DNA of 64,000 nucleotides from contig NZ_CP010407.1 of the NCBI RefSeq assembly GCF_000830005.1, forward strand, positions 2,027,001 to 2,091,000, read 5' to 3'. Position 1 is the stretch's first letter, and every line of letters starts with the position of its first letter. Source of the DNA: Streptomyces vietnamensis (lineage in GTDB: Bacteria > Actinomycetota > Actinomycetes > Streptomycetales > Streptomycetaceae). Shown piece by piece: positions 17,123 to 25,604 of the stretch. Made by a program: the position numbers and the translations under genes. The notes under the pieces were generated by a model. It was not told the origin of the DNA. It worked only from the letters and a program-made list of their open reading frames with translations, and did not search any database.

Positions 17123-17647
17123 ATGTCAGGAACCGACCCCGTCTGTACCGCCCCGTCCGCGGGGCCGCAGCCCTCCGGCGCCTGCGCCGGGACCGTCAGC
17201 CACACCCTCGCGTGGGTCGCGCGGCTCCACCGGATCGCCATGGGGCGGCGGCTGCGGGACCTCGGCCTCTACCCGGGCCAGGAGCTGATGATGATGCGCC
17301 TGTGGGACTGCGGGGCGGTCCGCCAGTCGGAGCTCATCCACTCGCTCGGCCTGGACCCCTCCACGGTGACGAAGATGCTCCAGCGCATGGAGCAGTGCGG
17401 ATACGTCCGCCGCAGCCCGGACCCGGCCGACCGGCGCGCGGTCCTGGTCGAGGCGACGGAGCAGGGCCTCGCCCTGCGCGCCGGGGTCGAGGGCGCCTGG
17501 GCGGACCTGGAGGAGAGCACCCTGGCCGGGCTCGCCCCGGCCGAACGGACGGAGCTCGCCCGGCTGCTCGGCCTCGTCGGCGAGAACCTGACGAAGGAGA
17601 CGGACGAGGAGGGCGGCTGCACGTCGGGGGCGGGGGCGGTCTGCTGA
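17123..17647 (+). CDS. MarR-family regulator with N- and C-terminal cysteines
   Basis: A 174-residue winged-helix regulator with the HTH in QSELIHSLGLDPSTVTKMLQ and the wing YVRRSPDPADRRAVLVEAT. ATG 17123 follows GAGGAG by five bases. Cysteines at 8, 21, 63 and 92, plus two in the last nine residues (GGC... and ...AVC), are unusual for MarR proteins and could form redox- or electrophile-sensing pairs. The gene is divergent from the OYE reductase it probably controls. The last codons and stop are tandemly repeated downstream. Confidence 0.88.
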   Translation: MSGTDPVCTAPSAGPQPSGACAGTVSHTLAWVARLHRIAMGRRLRDLGLYPGQELMMMRLWDCGAVRQSELIHSLGLDPSTVTKMLQRMEQCGYVRRSPDPADRRAVLVEATEQGLALRAGVEGAWADLEESTLAGLAPAERTELARLLGLVGENLTKETDEEGGCTSGAGAVC

Positions 17648-17728
17648 AGGCCTGCCTGTCCGGGGCGGGGGCGGTCTGCTGAAAGCCTGCCCGTCCGGGG
17701 CCGGGGGCGGTCTGCTGGACGCCCCCCA
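17622..17728 (+). repeat. Three tandem copies of the marR 3' end (35/36 bp)
   Basis: The block containing GGGGGCGGTCTGCTG occurs three times with 35- and 36-bp spacing (CTGCT at 17641, 17676, 17712). Copy one is the end of the MarR coding sequence with its TGA; the others lie downstream, toward the convergent FrnE gene. Confidence 0.85.
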
Positions 17729-17747
17729 CCCCGGACCGGGCGCGTCA

Positions 17748-18455
17748 TCAGGCCTGCGGGACCTCGCAGGCGCCGTCCGGGCCGCAGACCTCCGCGTCGG
17801 TGCCGACCGGCTGGAGGACGCGGCCCTGCCAGGCCTGCTCCAGGGCCTGGGTGAAGACCTCGGCGGGCTGGCCGCCGGAGACGCCGTAGCGGCGGTCGAG
17901 GACGAAGAACGGCACGCCGTTGGCGCCGAGTTCGGCGGCCTCGCGCTCGTCCTCCCGTACGGCCTCGGCGTAGGCGGTCTCGTCGGCGAGGACGGCCCGG
18001 ACCTCGGCCTCGTCGAGACCGGCCTCCACGCCGAGCGCCACCAGGGTCTCGGCGTCGAAGACGGAGCGCTCCTCGGCGAAGTTGGCCCGGTAGGCCAGGT
18101 CCAGGAGCTCGCTCTGGCGGCCGCGCTCCTTGGCGAGGTGAAGCAGCCGGTGGATGTCGAAGGTGTTGCCGTGGTCGCGGCCGTCGGTGAGGTACGCGAG
18201 GCCCTCGGAGTGCGCGTTCGACGCGACGTGCGCCTCCATGGCGCGGGCCTCGTCGAGGGTGCGGCCGTACTTCTTCGCCAGCATCTCCAGGACCGGACCG
18301 GTGTCGCCCTTGGCGCGGTGCGGGTCGAGCTCGAAGGAGCGGTGCACGACCTCGACGTCGTCGCGGTGGGCGAAGGCCGCGAGCCCCTTCTCGAAGCGGG
18401 CCTTGCCGATGTAGCACCAGGGGCAGGCGATGTCGCTCCAGATCTCGACGCGCAT
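17748..18455 (-). CDS. FrnE-like DsbA-family thiol oxidoreductase
   Basis: A 235-residue cytoplasmic protein of the 2-hydroxychromene-2-carboxylate isomerase/DsbA fold. The active site is CPWC in SDIACPWCYIGKARFEKGL, near residue 11. The cis-proline region is GANGVPFFVLD, followed by YGVSGGQPAEVF, which is typical of FrnE. Two extra cysteines lie in the tail (EVCGPDGACEV). ATG 18455 follows GGAGAGAAG; no signal peptide is present. It converges on MarR and is likely part of thiol/redox housekeeping, though linkage to the OYE locus is only positional. Confidence 0.9.
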   Translation of the reverse strand: MRVEIWSDIACPWCYIGKARFEKGLAAFAHRDDVEVVHRSFELDPHRAKGDTGPVLEMLAKKYGRTLDEARAMEAHVASNAHSEGLAYLTDGRDHGNTFDIHRLLHLAKERGRQSELLDLAYRANFAEERSVFDAETLVALGVEAGLDEAEVRAVLADETAYAEAVREDEREAAELGANGVPFFVLDRRYGVSGGQPAEVFTQALEQAWQGRVLQPVGTDAEVCGPDGACEVPQA

Positions 18456-18575
18456 GTGACTTCTCTCCGAGGGGTTGCCGGTGGGGTGTACGGGGGTGTG
18501 TACGCCGTGGGGAACGCGCGCGTCGGTCCGGTTCATTCCGTTTCCGGCCCCGGTGTGAGCCGGAGCACCCCGCCG

Positions 18576-19589
18576 TCAGGCCGTGCCCGCGCCCGTCAGG
18601 CGGTTGAAGGAGGCCCGGTAGGCGCTCGGGGTGAGGCCGGTGCGGCGCAGCAGGTGCTGACGGAGGGAGTCCGCCGTGCCGAGGCCGCTCGCGCGGGCCA
18701 GCTGGTCCATGGGGAGGGAGGTGGTCTCCAGGAGTTCCTTCGCCCGCTCGACGCGCTGGTGGAGCAGCCATTGGAGCGGGCTGACGCCGGTCTCGGCGTG
18801 GAAGCGGCGGGAGAGGGTGCGGACGGACACCCCGGCGTGCCGGGCGAGGTCGGTGAGGCCGAGGGGTTCGTCGAGGTGCTCCATCGCCCACGCGCGCGTG
18901 TCGGCGAAGGAGACCCCTCGCTCGGGCGGCAGCGGGGTCTGGGTGAACTGGGTCTGGCCGCCGGGCCGGACGGGCGCGACGAGCGCGAGCCGGGCGACGG
19001 CGTTGGCGACGGCGGCGCCGTGGTCGGTGCGGATGACGTGCAGGCAGAGGTCGATGCCCGCCGCGTATCCGGAGGAGGTGAGCACGGGACCGTCCTGGAC
19101 GAAGAGGACGTCGTCCTGGAGGTCGACGGCCGGGTGCCGGGCGGCGAGCAGCGGCCGGTACGCCCAGTACGTCGTCGCCGCCCGGCCGTCGAGCAGTCCG
19201 GCCTCGGCGAGCGCGAAGGCGCCGGTGCAGATGGAGGCGATCCGCTTGCCCCCGTCGGCGGAGGCGCGCAGGACGTCGAGGACGCGCGGATCGGGATCCT
19301 CGTACGCGCCGCTGCCGGCCAGGATCACGGTGTCGGCCCCCTCGACGGCTTCGAGTCCGTGCGGGACGATCAAGTCGAGGCCGCCGGTGGTGGTGACGGG
19401 CCCGGGGTCGGGGGCGCAGATGACCGTCTCGTACCCGGGTCGGCCGTCGATCTCGACCTTGCCGAAGAGCATCTCCGGGATGGCCAGGTTGAACATCGAG
19501 ACGGGCGGGGCGGCGATCACGGCGACGCGCCGCACCCGGGAGGCGGGGGACGCTCCGGACGCGCCGGGCGAGGACGGCTTCGACGGCAT
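18576..19589 (-). CDS. GlxA-type AraC regulator with DJ-1/PfpI domain
   Basis: A 337-residue regulator: an N-terminal DJ-1/ThiJ-like amidotransferase-fold sensor domain (residues ~20-205, with the elbow SICTGAFALAEAGLL) and a C-terminal AraC double HTH (RHAGVSVRTLSRRFHAETG, ASGLGTADSLRQHLLRRTG). ATG 19589 has GGAGG eight bases upstream. It is divergent from an MFS efflux gene 70 bases away, a common arrangement of regulator and target. The inducer is unknown. Confidence 0.9.
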   Translation of the reverse strand: MPSKPSSPGASGASPASRVRRVAVIAAPPVSMFNLAIPEMLFGKVEIDGRPGYETVICAPDPGPVTTTGGLDLIVPHGLEAVEGADTVILAGSGAYEDPDPRVLDVLRASADGGKRIASICTGAFALAEAGLLDGRAATTYWAYRPLLAARHPAVDLQDDVLFVQDGPVLTSSGYAAGIDLCLHVIRTDHGAAVANAVARLALVAPVRPGGQTQFTQTPLPPERGVSFADTRAWAMEHLDEPLGLTDLARHAGVSVRTLSRRFHAETGVSPLQWLLHQRVERAKELLETTSLPMDQLARASGLGTADSLRQHLLRRTGLTPSAYRASFNRLTGAGTA

Positions 19590-19659
19590 GGCCAGAACCT
19601 CCGGTCGTATGGCATTCGAGCCACTACTGTACGGGCCTTCGGCTGACGAAGCTGGGCGC

Positions 19660-21027
19660 ATGTCCTCAACAGCCCTCTCCAAGGCCCCCGTTGTCCGTCG
19701 CGAATCCCCCGGCTCCTCCCCCGGCCCCGCCCTCGCCGCCGCCATGCTCGGCTTCGCCCTCATCACCCTCGACACCTCCGTCGTGAACGTCGCCCTGCCC
19801 GCGATCGGCGCCGACCTGCGGGCCGGGATGACGGGCCTGCAGTGGGTGGTCGACTCGTACACGCTCGCCTTCGCCGCGCTGCTGCTCTCCAGCGGAGCCC
19901 TCGCCGACCGGGTCGGGGCGAGCCGGGCGTACGGGGCGGGGGTCGTCGTCTTCGCCCTCGCCTCGGCCGCCTGCGGGCTGGCCCCCGGCCTCCCCGGACT
20001 CCTGGCGGCCCGGACGGTGCAGGGCGCGGCGGCGGCCGTGATGCTGCCGGCCTCCCTCGCCCTCGTACGGGAGGCGTACGGCGATCCGGCGCGGCGGGCC
20101 CGTGCGGTGTCGCTGTGGGCGGCGGGCGGCACGGTCGCGGTGGCGCTCGGCCCGGTCGCGGGCGGGGCGCTGACCACGGCCTGGAGCTGGCGCGGGATCT
20201 TCTTCATCAACCTGCCCCTCGGGCTCCTCGCGCTCGTCCTGCTGACCCGGGTCGCCCGCTCGGAGCGCCGGCCGGCCCCGCTGGACCTGCCGGGGCAGCT
20301 GACGGCGATGACGGCGCTCGGGGCGCTGACCTTCGCCGCGATCGAGGGCGGCACGGAGGCCTGGTGGGCGCTGGGGGTCGCGGTGGTCTCCTTCGCCGCG
20401 TTCCTGCTGATCGAGGCGCGGCGGCGGCATCCGATGGTCCCGCTCGGGCTGTTCCGTAACACGACGGTCGCGGTGGCGGTGGCGGCCGGTTCGGCGAACA
20501 GCGTGGCCTTCTACGGCATGGTCTTCGTGTTCGGCCTCTTCTTCCAGCAGGTCCTCGGGCTCTCGGCGCTCGGCGCGGGGCTGATGTTCCTGCCGATGAC
20601 GGGGCTGCTCGCCGGGGTGAACGTCCTGTCGGCGAGGGTGGCCGGGCGGTACGGGGCGCGGCTGCCGATCGTCGTGGGCCAGACGGTCGCGGTGGCCGGG
20701 CTCCTCGGCCTGCTCACCGTGGACGCGGACTCCTCGCGGGTGGCCCAGGCCCTGCTCCTCGTGCCGCTCGCGCTGGGCGCCGGGTTCTCCCTGCCGCCGC
20801 TGATCGCGGCGATGATGGAGGCGGTCCCGGCGGAGCGGGCGGGCACGGCGGCGGGCCTCCTGAACGCGATCCGGCAGACGGCGGGCGCGCTCGCCATCGC
20901 GGTCTTCGGCTCGCTCGCGGCCCAGGACATGGCGAGCGCCCTGCGCACGAGCCTCCTGATCAGCGCCGGGCTGCTGGCCGTGACGACCCTGGTCTCGCTG
21001 CGGCTGCCGCGCCGCCGGACCCGCTAG
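19660..21027 (+). CDS. MFS drug:proton antiporter (14-TMS DHA2 type)
   Basis: A 455-residue transporter with about 13-14 hydrophobic segments. It has the DHA2 signatures LDTSVVNVALPAIGADL in the first helix and WVVDSYTLAFAALLL in the second, and motif A-like LADRVGASRAYGAG. It probably exports a toxic small molecule. ATG 19660 has only a weak ribosome site. The gene is divergent from the GlxA-type regulator. Its TAG stop overlaps a second, partial copy of the 3' end of the following AraC gene. Confidence 0.9.
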   Translation: MSSTALSKAPVVRRESPGSSPGPALAAAMLGFALITLDTSVVNVALPAIGADLRAGMTGLQWVVDSYTLAFAALLLSSGALADRVGASRAYGAGVVVFALASAACGLAPGLPGLLAARTVQGAAAAVMLPASLALVREAYGDPARRARAVSLWAAGGTVAVALGPVAGGALTTAWSWRGIFFINLPLGLLALVLLTRVARSERRPAPLDLPGQLTAMTALGALTFAAIEGGTEAWWALGVAVVSFAAFLLIEARRRHPMVPLGLFRNTTVAVAVAAGSANSVAFYGMVFVFGLFFQQVLGLSALGAGLMFLPMTGLLAGVNVLSARVAGRYGARLPIVVGQTVAVAGLLGLLTVDADSSRVAQALLLVPLALGAGFSLPPLIAAMMEAVPAERAGTAAGLLNAIRQTAGALAIAVFGSLAAQDMASALRTSLLISAGLLAVTTLVSLRLPRRRTR

Positions 21028-21109
21028 GCGCCCTTGCGGTACTGGCCGGGTCCCACCCCGTAACGAGTCGCTAAGCGCCCTTCCGGTACTGGCCCGGCGC
21101 CACCCCGTA
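21024..21109 (-). repeat. Duplicated 3' end of the AraC gene
   Basis: Bases 21024-21062 repeat 21071-21109 at a 47-bp step with a handful of mismatches. Read on the minus strand, both encode YGV-PGQYRKGA followed by TAG. The outer copy is a relic lying against the end of the MFS gene. Confidence 0.85.
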
Positions 21110-21985
21110 CTCCCGCTTGAAGGCCTTGGCGAAGGCGAACTCCGAGGAGTACCCGGAGCGTTCGGCGACCGCGCGGAGGGGGAGGTCGTCGGAGCGGAGG
21201 AGGCGGCCGGCCGTGGTCATGCGCCACCAGGTGAGGTACGCGAGGGGCGGCCGTCCCACGAGGGCGGTGAAGCGGCGGGCGAAGGCGGCGCGGGAGAGGC
21301 CGCCGAGCGCGCCGAGCTCCTCGACCGTCCACGCCCTGGCGGGGTCGCCGTGCAGGGCGCGCAGGGCGCCCGCGACGGCCGGGTCGCTGAGCGCGGCCGA
21401 CCAGCCGGTGGAGCGGTCGCCGCGTTCGGCGAGCCACCAGGTGCGCAGCAGGTACAGGAGCAGGGTGTCGAGGAGGGCGGGGACGATCGCGTCGGAGCCC
21501 GGCTGGGGCTCGGCGAGTTCGGCGCCGAGCAGGTCGACGGCGGCGCGCAGCCGGGGGTGGGAGCCGACGCGTGCCGGGAGGTGCACGTACGGGGGCAGGT
21601 CGGTGAGCAGGGGGTGGGCGCGGGCCCGGCTGAGCTGGTAGGCGCCGCACAGCAGCAGGGTCTCCTCGGCGCCGACGGGTCCACGGTCGGGCCGGGTGGG
21701 CCAGGAGCCGTCGGGGGCGGGCAGGGCGTCGACGAGCGGGGTGTCGGGCCGGTCGGCGAGGCCGTGGCCGGTGCCGTGGGCGAGGAGGACGACGTCGCCG
21801 GGGCCGAGCCGGACGGGGGCGCCGCCGTCCGGGGGCAGCAGCCAGGCGGTGCCCTGGAGGACGACGTGGAATCCGGCGCCCTTGCTCGGCGGGAAGCGGA
21901 AGCCCCAGGGGGCGAAGCGGACGGTGCGGGAGGAGTGGGGGCGCCCGGTGCGCATGGCGGCGATGGCATCGCTCAGTACGTCCAT
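21071..21985 (-). CDS. AraC-family regulator (cupin-type sensor)
   Basis: A 304-residue regulator: an AraC N-terminal beta-barrel sensor (PWGFRFPPSKGAGFHVVLQG, GDVVLLAHGTGHGL) and a C-terminal HTH_18 pair (ALGGLSRAAFARRFTALVG, AERSGYSSEFAFAKAFKREYG). ATG 21985 is preferred; upstream in-frame codons read through the divergent promoter. It faces a quinone oxidoreductase gene across 90 bases and probably controls it, as is common for this AraC subtype. Confidence 0.88.
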   Translation of the reverse strand: MDVLSDAIAAMRTGRPHSSRTVRFAPWGFRFPPSKGAGFHVVLQGTAWLLPPDGGAPVRLGPGDVVLLAHGTGHGLADRPDTPLVDALPAPDGSWPTRPDRGPVGAEETLLLCGAYQLSRARAHPLLTDLPPYVHLPARVGSHPRLRAAVDLLGAELAEPQPGSDAIVPALLDTLLLYLLRTWWLAERGDRSTGWSAALSDPAVAGALRALHGDPARAWTVEELGALGGLSRAAFARRFTALVGRPPLAYLTWWRMTTAGRLLRSDDLPLRAVAERSGYSSEFAFAKAFKREYGVAPGQYRKGA

Positions 21986-22075
21986 GACCCGAACGATAGC
22001 GTGCGAGACGATCGGACATGGTGGGAAGCCGAGGAGACATGGATCGTCTTGCCGGTCCTTCCTAACGTCGAGGTC

Positions 22076-23077
22076 ATGACGACAACAGGCATGACGACGA
22101 AGGCAGTTCTGTTCCACGAGCTCGGCGGTCCCGAGGTCCTGAAGGTCGAGGAGGTGCCGCTGTCGGCGCCCGGTCCCGGGGAGGTGCTCGTCCGCGTCGA
22201 GGCGATCGGACTCAACCGCGCCGAGGCCCTGTTCCGCGCCGGCACCTACTACTACCCGGCGACACTGCCGGGTTCACGGCTCGGTTACGAGGCGGCGGGC
22301 GTGGTCGAGGCGGTCGGCGCGGGGGTCACGGCGTACGCCCCGGGCGATCCGGTGATGGCGGCGGCCAACTTCGAGTTCGGGACGTACGGCGTGCACGCGG
22401 AGCGGGTGGTGCTCCCCGAGGAGTACGTGGTGGCCCGGCCCGAGGGCGTGGACGCGGTGACCGCGGCTGCGGTCTGGCTGGGCTACTTCACCGCGTACGG
22501 AGGCATGGCGCTGACCGGCGGGCTGCGCCCCGGCGACCACGTGGTGATCACGGGCGCGTCGAGCGGGGTGGGGACGGCCGCGGTCCAGACGGCGCTGCGG
22601 GTCGGGGCCGTACCGATCGCCACCACCCGCGGCGAGGGGAAGCGGAAGCGGCTCCTCGAACTGGGGGCGGCGCACGTGGTGACCACCGACACCGAGGACC
22701 TGGTCGAGGAGGTGCGGCGGATCACCGGCGGGGCGGGCGCGGACCTGGCCTTCGACGCGATCGGCGGGCCCGGTTTCGCCCGGCTCGGGGACGCGCTGCG
22801 GACCGGTGGCACCGCCGTGCTCTACGGCTGGCTGGACCCGCGGCCGGTCGAGCTGTCGCGGAACTGGCCGCTGACCACGCACACGTACGCGAACGGGGCA
22901 CTGGCCAGGACGGCGGAGGGGCGCCGGCTCGCGGCCGGGTTCATCGGCTCGGGGCTGCGGGACGGCTCCCTGGCGCCGGTGATCGCCGAGACCTTCGACG
23001 GTCTGGAGCGGATCGCCGACGCCCACCGCCTCATGGAGTCGAACACGCACTTCGGGAAGATCGTGGTCAGGCTCTGA
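22076..23077 (+). CDS. Quinone oxidoreductase-like MDR (zinc-free) dehydrogenase
   Basis: A 333-residue medium-chain reductase of the QOR/NADPH:quinone branch. It has an N-terminal GroES-like domain (GPGEVLVRVEAIGLNRAEALFR, GYEAAGVVEAVGAGV) and a Rossmann domain with VITGASSGVGTAAVQTALRVGA. Structural zinc cysteines are absent, as expected for QOR. ATG 22076 is used; ATG 22091 is a possible alternative. It is divergent from an AraC regulator and ends 15 bases before the convergent dehydrogenase gene. Confidence 0.88.
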   Translation: MTTTGMTTKAVLFHELGGPEVLKVEEVPLSAPGPGEVLVRVEAIGLNRAEALFRAGTYYYPATLPGSRLGYEAAGVVEAVGAGVTAYAPGDPVMAAANFEFGTYGVHAERVVLPEEYVVARPEGVDAVTAAAVWLGYFTAYGGMALTGGLRPGDHVVITGASSGVGTAAVQTALRVGAVPIATTRGEGKRKRLLELGAAHVVTTDTEDLVEEVRRITGGAGADLAFDAIGGPGFARLGDALRTGGTAVLYGWLDPRPVELSRNWPLTTHTYANGALARTAEGRRLAAGFIGSGLRDGSLAPVIAETFDGLERIADAHRLMESNTHFGKIVVRL

Positions 23078-23092
23078 CCGTCCTCTGACCCG

Positions 23093-24586
23093 TCAGCGCC
23101 GGGGCAGCCCCAGCGGGTTGCCGTCGCGGAGTTCCGGCGGGAGGAGGTGGTCGGGCGTCGACTGGTACGTGACCGGGCGCAGCCAGCGCTCGATCGCGGT
23201 CGCGCCGACCGAGGTGGAGGTGGAGGTGGTGGCCGGGTAGGGGCCGCCGTGGTGCTGGGCGGGTGCGACGGCGACGCCGGTCGGCCAGCCGTTGACGAGG
23301 ACGCGGCCGGCCAGCGGGGTGAGTTCGGCGAGCAGCGGGGCCGCGTCCGGGTCCTCGTCGGCGATGTGCAGGCCGGCGGTGAGGTTGCCGGGCAGCAGGC
23401 CGAGGACGGCGGTCACCTCCTCCCGGCCGGAGTAGCGGGCGACGACGGTGACCGGCCCGAAGCACTCCTCCAGGAGGAGGTGGTGGCCGCCGTCGGCGAG
23501 CACGGCGGCGTCGACGGCGAGGACGCCGGCGCTGACGGTGTGGGCGCCGCCCGCGCCGGGAGTGACCGGGGTGTCCACGCCGGGGAGCGCGGCACGCTCG
23601 GCGACCCCGGCGACGAAGGCGTCCCGCATCCGGTGGTCGAGCATGACAGACGGTTCGGTCTCGCTGACGGCGGCGGTGAGGGCGTCGAGGAAGCGGTCGC
23701 CGTCCGCTCCGCGGGGGGCGAGGACGAAGCCGGGCTTGGTGCAGAACTGGCCGGCGCCCAGGGTCATGGAGCCGGCCAGGCCCGCGCCGATCTCCTCGGC
23801 GCGCTCCGCGGCGGCGGCCTCGGTGACCACGACCGGGTTGAGGGAGCCGAGTTCGCCGTGGAAGGGGATGGGGACGGGCCGGGTGGCGGCCGCGTCGAAG
23901 AGGGCCCGGCCGCCGCGGATCGAGCCGGTGAAGCCGGCCGCCGCGACGAGCGGGTGGCGGATCAGCTCCACCCCCGCGTCGAAGCCGTGGACGAGGACGA
24001 CGACGTCCTCGGGGAGGCCGGCCTTGGCGGCGGCCCGGCGCAGCAGGGAGGCGCAGAGCTCGGAGGTGGCCGGGTGGTCGGGGTGGGCCTTGATCACGAC
24101 GGGGCAGCCGGCCGCGAGGGCGCTCGCGGTGTCGCCGCCGGGGACGGAGAAGGCGAGCGGGAAGTTGCTCGCGGCGTAGACGGCGACGACGCCGAGCGGG
24201 ATCTTCCAGCGGCGCAGGTCGGGCCGGGGCGGGGCGGCCGCGGGGTCGGGGAGGTCGATCCGGACGTCGAGGAAGGAGCCGTCCTCGACGACCTCGGCGA
24301 AGGCCCGCAACTGGGCGGTGGTGCGGGCCAGTTCGCCGGTGAGGCGGACGGGCCCGAGGGCGGTCTCGGCGTCGGCCGCCTCGACGACGTGCTCGCCGGA
24401 GGCGTCGAGGAGGTCGGCGGCGGTACGGAGGAAGGCGGACCGGACCACGCGATCGGCGAGGGCCCCGCGGGCGGCGTGCGCGGCCCGGACGGCGTGGTCG
24501 ACCTCCTCGGCCGTGGCCTCCACCGCGACCTGCTCGCGCGGCTTCCCGGTCCGGGGGTCCACACTCCACACTGGTTCTGCCGCCAC
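23093..24586 (-). CDS. NADP-dependent aldehyde dehydrogenase, ketoglutarate-semialdehyde type
   Basis: A 497-residue ALDH of the KGSADH branch, which oxidises 2-oxoglutarate semialdehyde (also fatty aldehydes in some members). It has YAASNFPLAFSVPGGDTASAL, FTGSIRGGRALFD, the catalytic base in HGELGSLNP, and the nucleophile Cys282 in GAGQFCTKPG. I place the start at GTG 24586, with AGGGG seven bases upstream. Longer in-frame starts to 24637 would overlap two palindromic operators. It is divergent from an IclR regulator. KdgD and uronate dehydrogenase, 22 kb away, supply the matching upstream steps. Confidence 0.85.
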   Translation of the reverse strand: MAAEPVWSVDPRTGKPREQVAVEATAEEVDHAVRAAHAARGALADRVVRSAFLRTAADLLDASGEHVVEAADAETALGPVRLTGELARTTAQLRAFAEVVEDGSFLDVRIDLPDPAAAPPRPDLRRWKIPLGVVAVYAASNFPLAFSVPGGDTASALAAGCPVVIKAHPDHPATSELCASLLRRAAAKAGLPEDVVVLVHGFDAGVELIRHPLVAAAGFTGSIRGGRALFDAAATRPVPIPFHGELGSLNPVVVTEAAAAERAEEIGAGLAGSMTLGAGQFCTKPGFVLAPRGADGDRFLDALTAAVSETEPSVMLDHRMRDAFVAGVAERAALPGVDTPVTPGAGGAHTVSAGVLAVDAAVLADGGHHLLLEECFGPVTVVARYSGREEVTAVLGLLPGNLTAGLHIADEDPDAAPLLAELTPLAGRVLVNGWPTGVAVAPAQHHGGPYPATTSTSTSVGATAIERWLRPVTYQSTPDHLLPPELRDGNPLGLPRR

Positions 24587-24598
24587 CGCCACGCCCCT

Positions 24599-24633
24599 GT
24601 TCGCTACTCTGAACACCGTTCCCGTGGATGAAC
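24599..24633. promoter_or_regulatory. Two tandem GTTC-N8-GAAC operators
   Basis: GTTC-N8-GAAC occurs at 24599-24614 and again at 24618-24633, three bases apart. Both lie between the dehydrogenase start and the divergent IclR gene. Paired palindromes of this size suit an IclR dimer-of-dimers controlling the dehydrogenase. Confidence 0.75.
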
Positions 24634-24737
24634 ACATCCGGACGGGACTCTATTGACGGCCCGGCCGTCTCCACAAGGGCCCCGTCCGGCCGGGGCGGCC
24701 GGTGGGCGGCCGGACAACGGAAAAGGGGCGAGGGGCC

Positions 24738-25508
24738 ATGGCGACTGCCGACGCGGGTGGGGCACAGGTGAAGTCCGCGGTGCGGACCGTGGAACTGCTC
24801 GAGTACTTCGCGGGCCGCCCCGGAATGCACTCGCTCGCCACCGTCCAGGAGGCCGTCGGCTACCCCAAGTCCAGCCTGTACATGCTGCTGCGCACCCTCG
24901 TCGAGCTGGGCTGGGTGGAGACGGACGCGACGGGCACGCGGTACGGGATCGGGGTGCGGGCGCTGCTCGTCGGCACCTCGTACATCGACGGCGACGAGGT
25001 GGTGGCCGCCTCCCGGCCCACCCTCGACCGGCTCTCCGACGACACCACCGAGACCATCCACCTGGCGCGCCTCGACGACACCAACGTCGTCTATCTGGCG
25101 ACCCGTCAGTCCCAGCACTATCTGCGGCCGTTCGCCCGGGTCGGGCGCCGGCTGCCCGCGCACTCGACCGCGCTGGGCAAGGCGCTGCTCGCCACCCACA
25201 GCGACGAGCAGGTGCGCAAGCTGCTCCCGGAGACGCTCCCGGCGCTGACCGAGCACACGATCACCGACCGCGAGAAGCTCATCGAGGAGCTGCACGCCGT
25301 CCGCGAGCAGGGCTACGCGGTGGACCGCGAGGAGAACACCCTGGGGCTGCGCTGCTTCGGCGTCGCGGTCCCCTACCGGACCCCGGCGCGGGACGCGATC
25401 AGCTGCTCGGTGCCGGTGGCACGGCTCACCCCGGCCCACGAACAGATGATCAAGGACGCGCTGTTCGACGCGCGGGACCGACTGACGCTTGCGACCCGCC
25501 GCCTGTGA
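24738..25508 (+). CDS. IclR-family regulator
   Basis: A 256-residue regulator: an N-terminal winged HTH (SLATVQEAVGYPKSSLYMLLRTLVELGWVE) and a C-terminal IclR effector domain (RLPAHSTALGKALLAT, YAVDREENTLGLRCFGVAVP). ATG 24738 follows AGGGG. It is divergent from the KGSADH-like dehydrogenase across a region with two GTTC-N8-GAAC sites. A sugar-acid breakdown product is a plausible effector. Its 3' end is repeated in tandem downstream. Confidence 0.92.
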   Translation: MATADAGGAQVKSAVRTVELLEYFAGRPGMHSLATVQEAVGYPKSSLYMLLRTLVELGWVETDATGTRYGIGVRALLVGTSYIDGDEVVAASRPTLDRLSDDTTETIHLARLDDTNVVYLATRQSQHYLRPFARVGRRLPAHSTALGKALLATHSDEQVRKLLPETLPALTEHTITDREKLIEELHAVREQGYAVDREENTLGLRCFGVAVPYRTPARDAISCSVPVARLTPAHEQMIKDALFDARDRLTLATRRL

Positions 25509-25604
25509 CGCGCGGGGTCGGCCGGCGCTTGCGCCCCGCTGCCTGTGACGTACGGGATCGGCCTGCCCTGGCGACCCGCCGCCTGTGACGCGCGCGCTCA
25601 GGCG
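25485..25604 (+). repeat. Three tandem 40-bp copies of the iclR 3' end
   Basis: GCCTGTGACG recurs at 25501, 25541 and 25581, a strict 40-bp period. The first copy contains the IclR stop codon; the last runs into the end of the convergent cupin gene. Copies differ at several positions, so the duplication is not recent. Confidence 0.9.
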
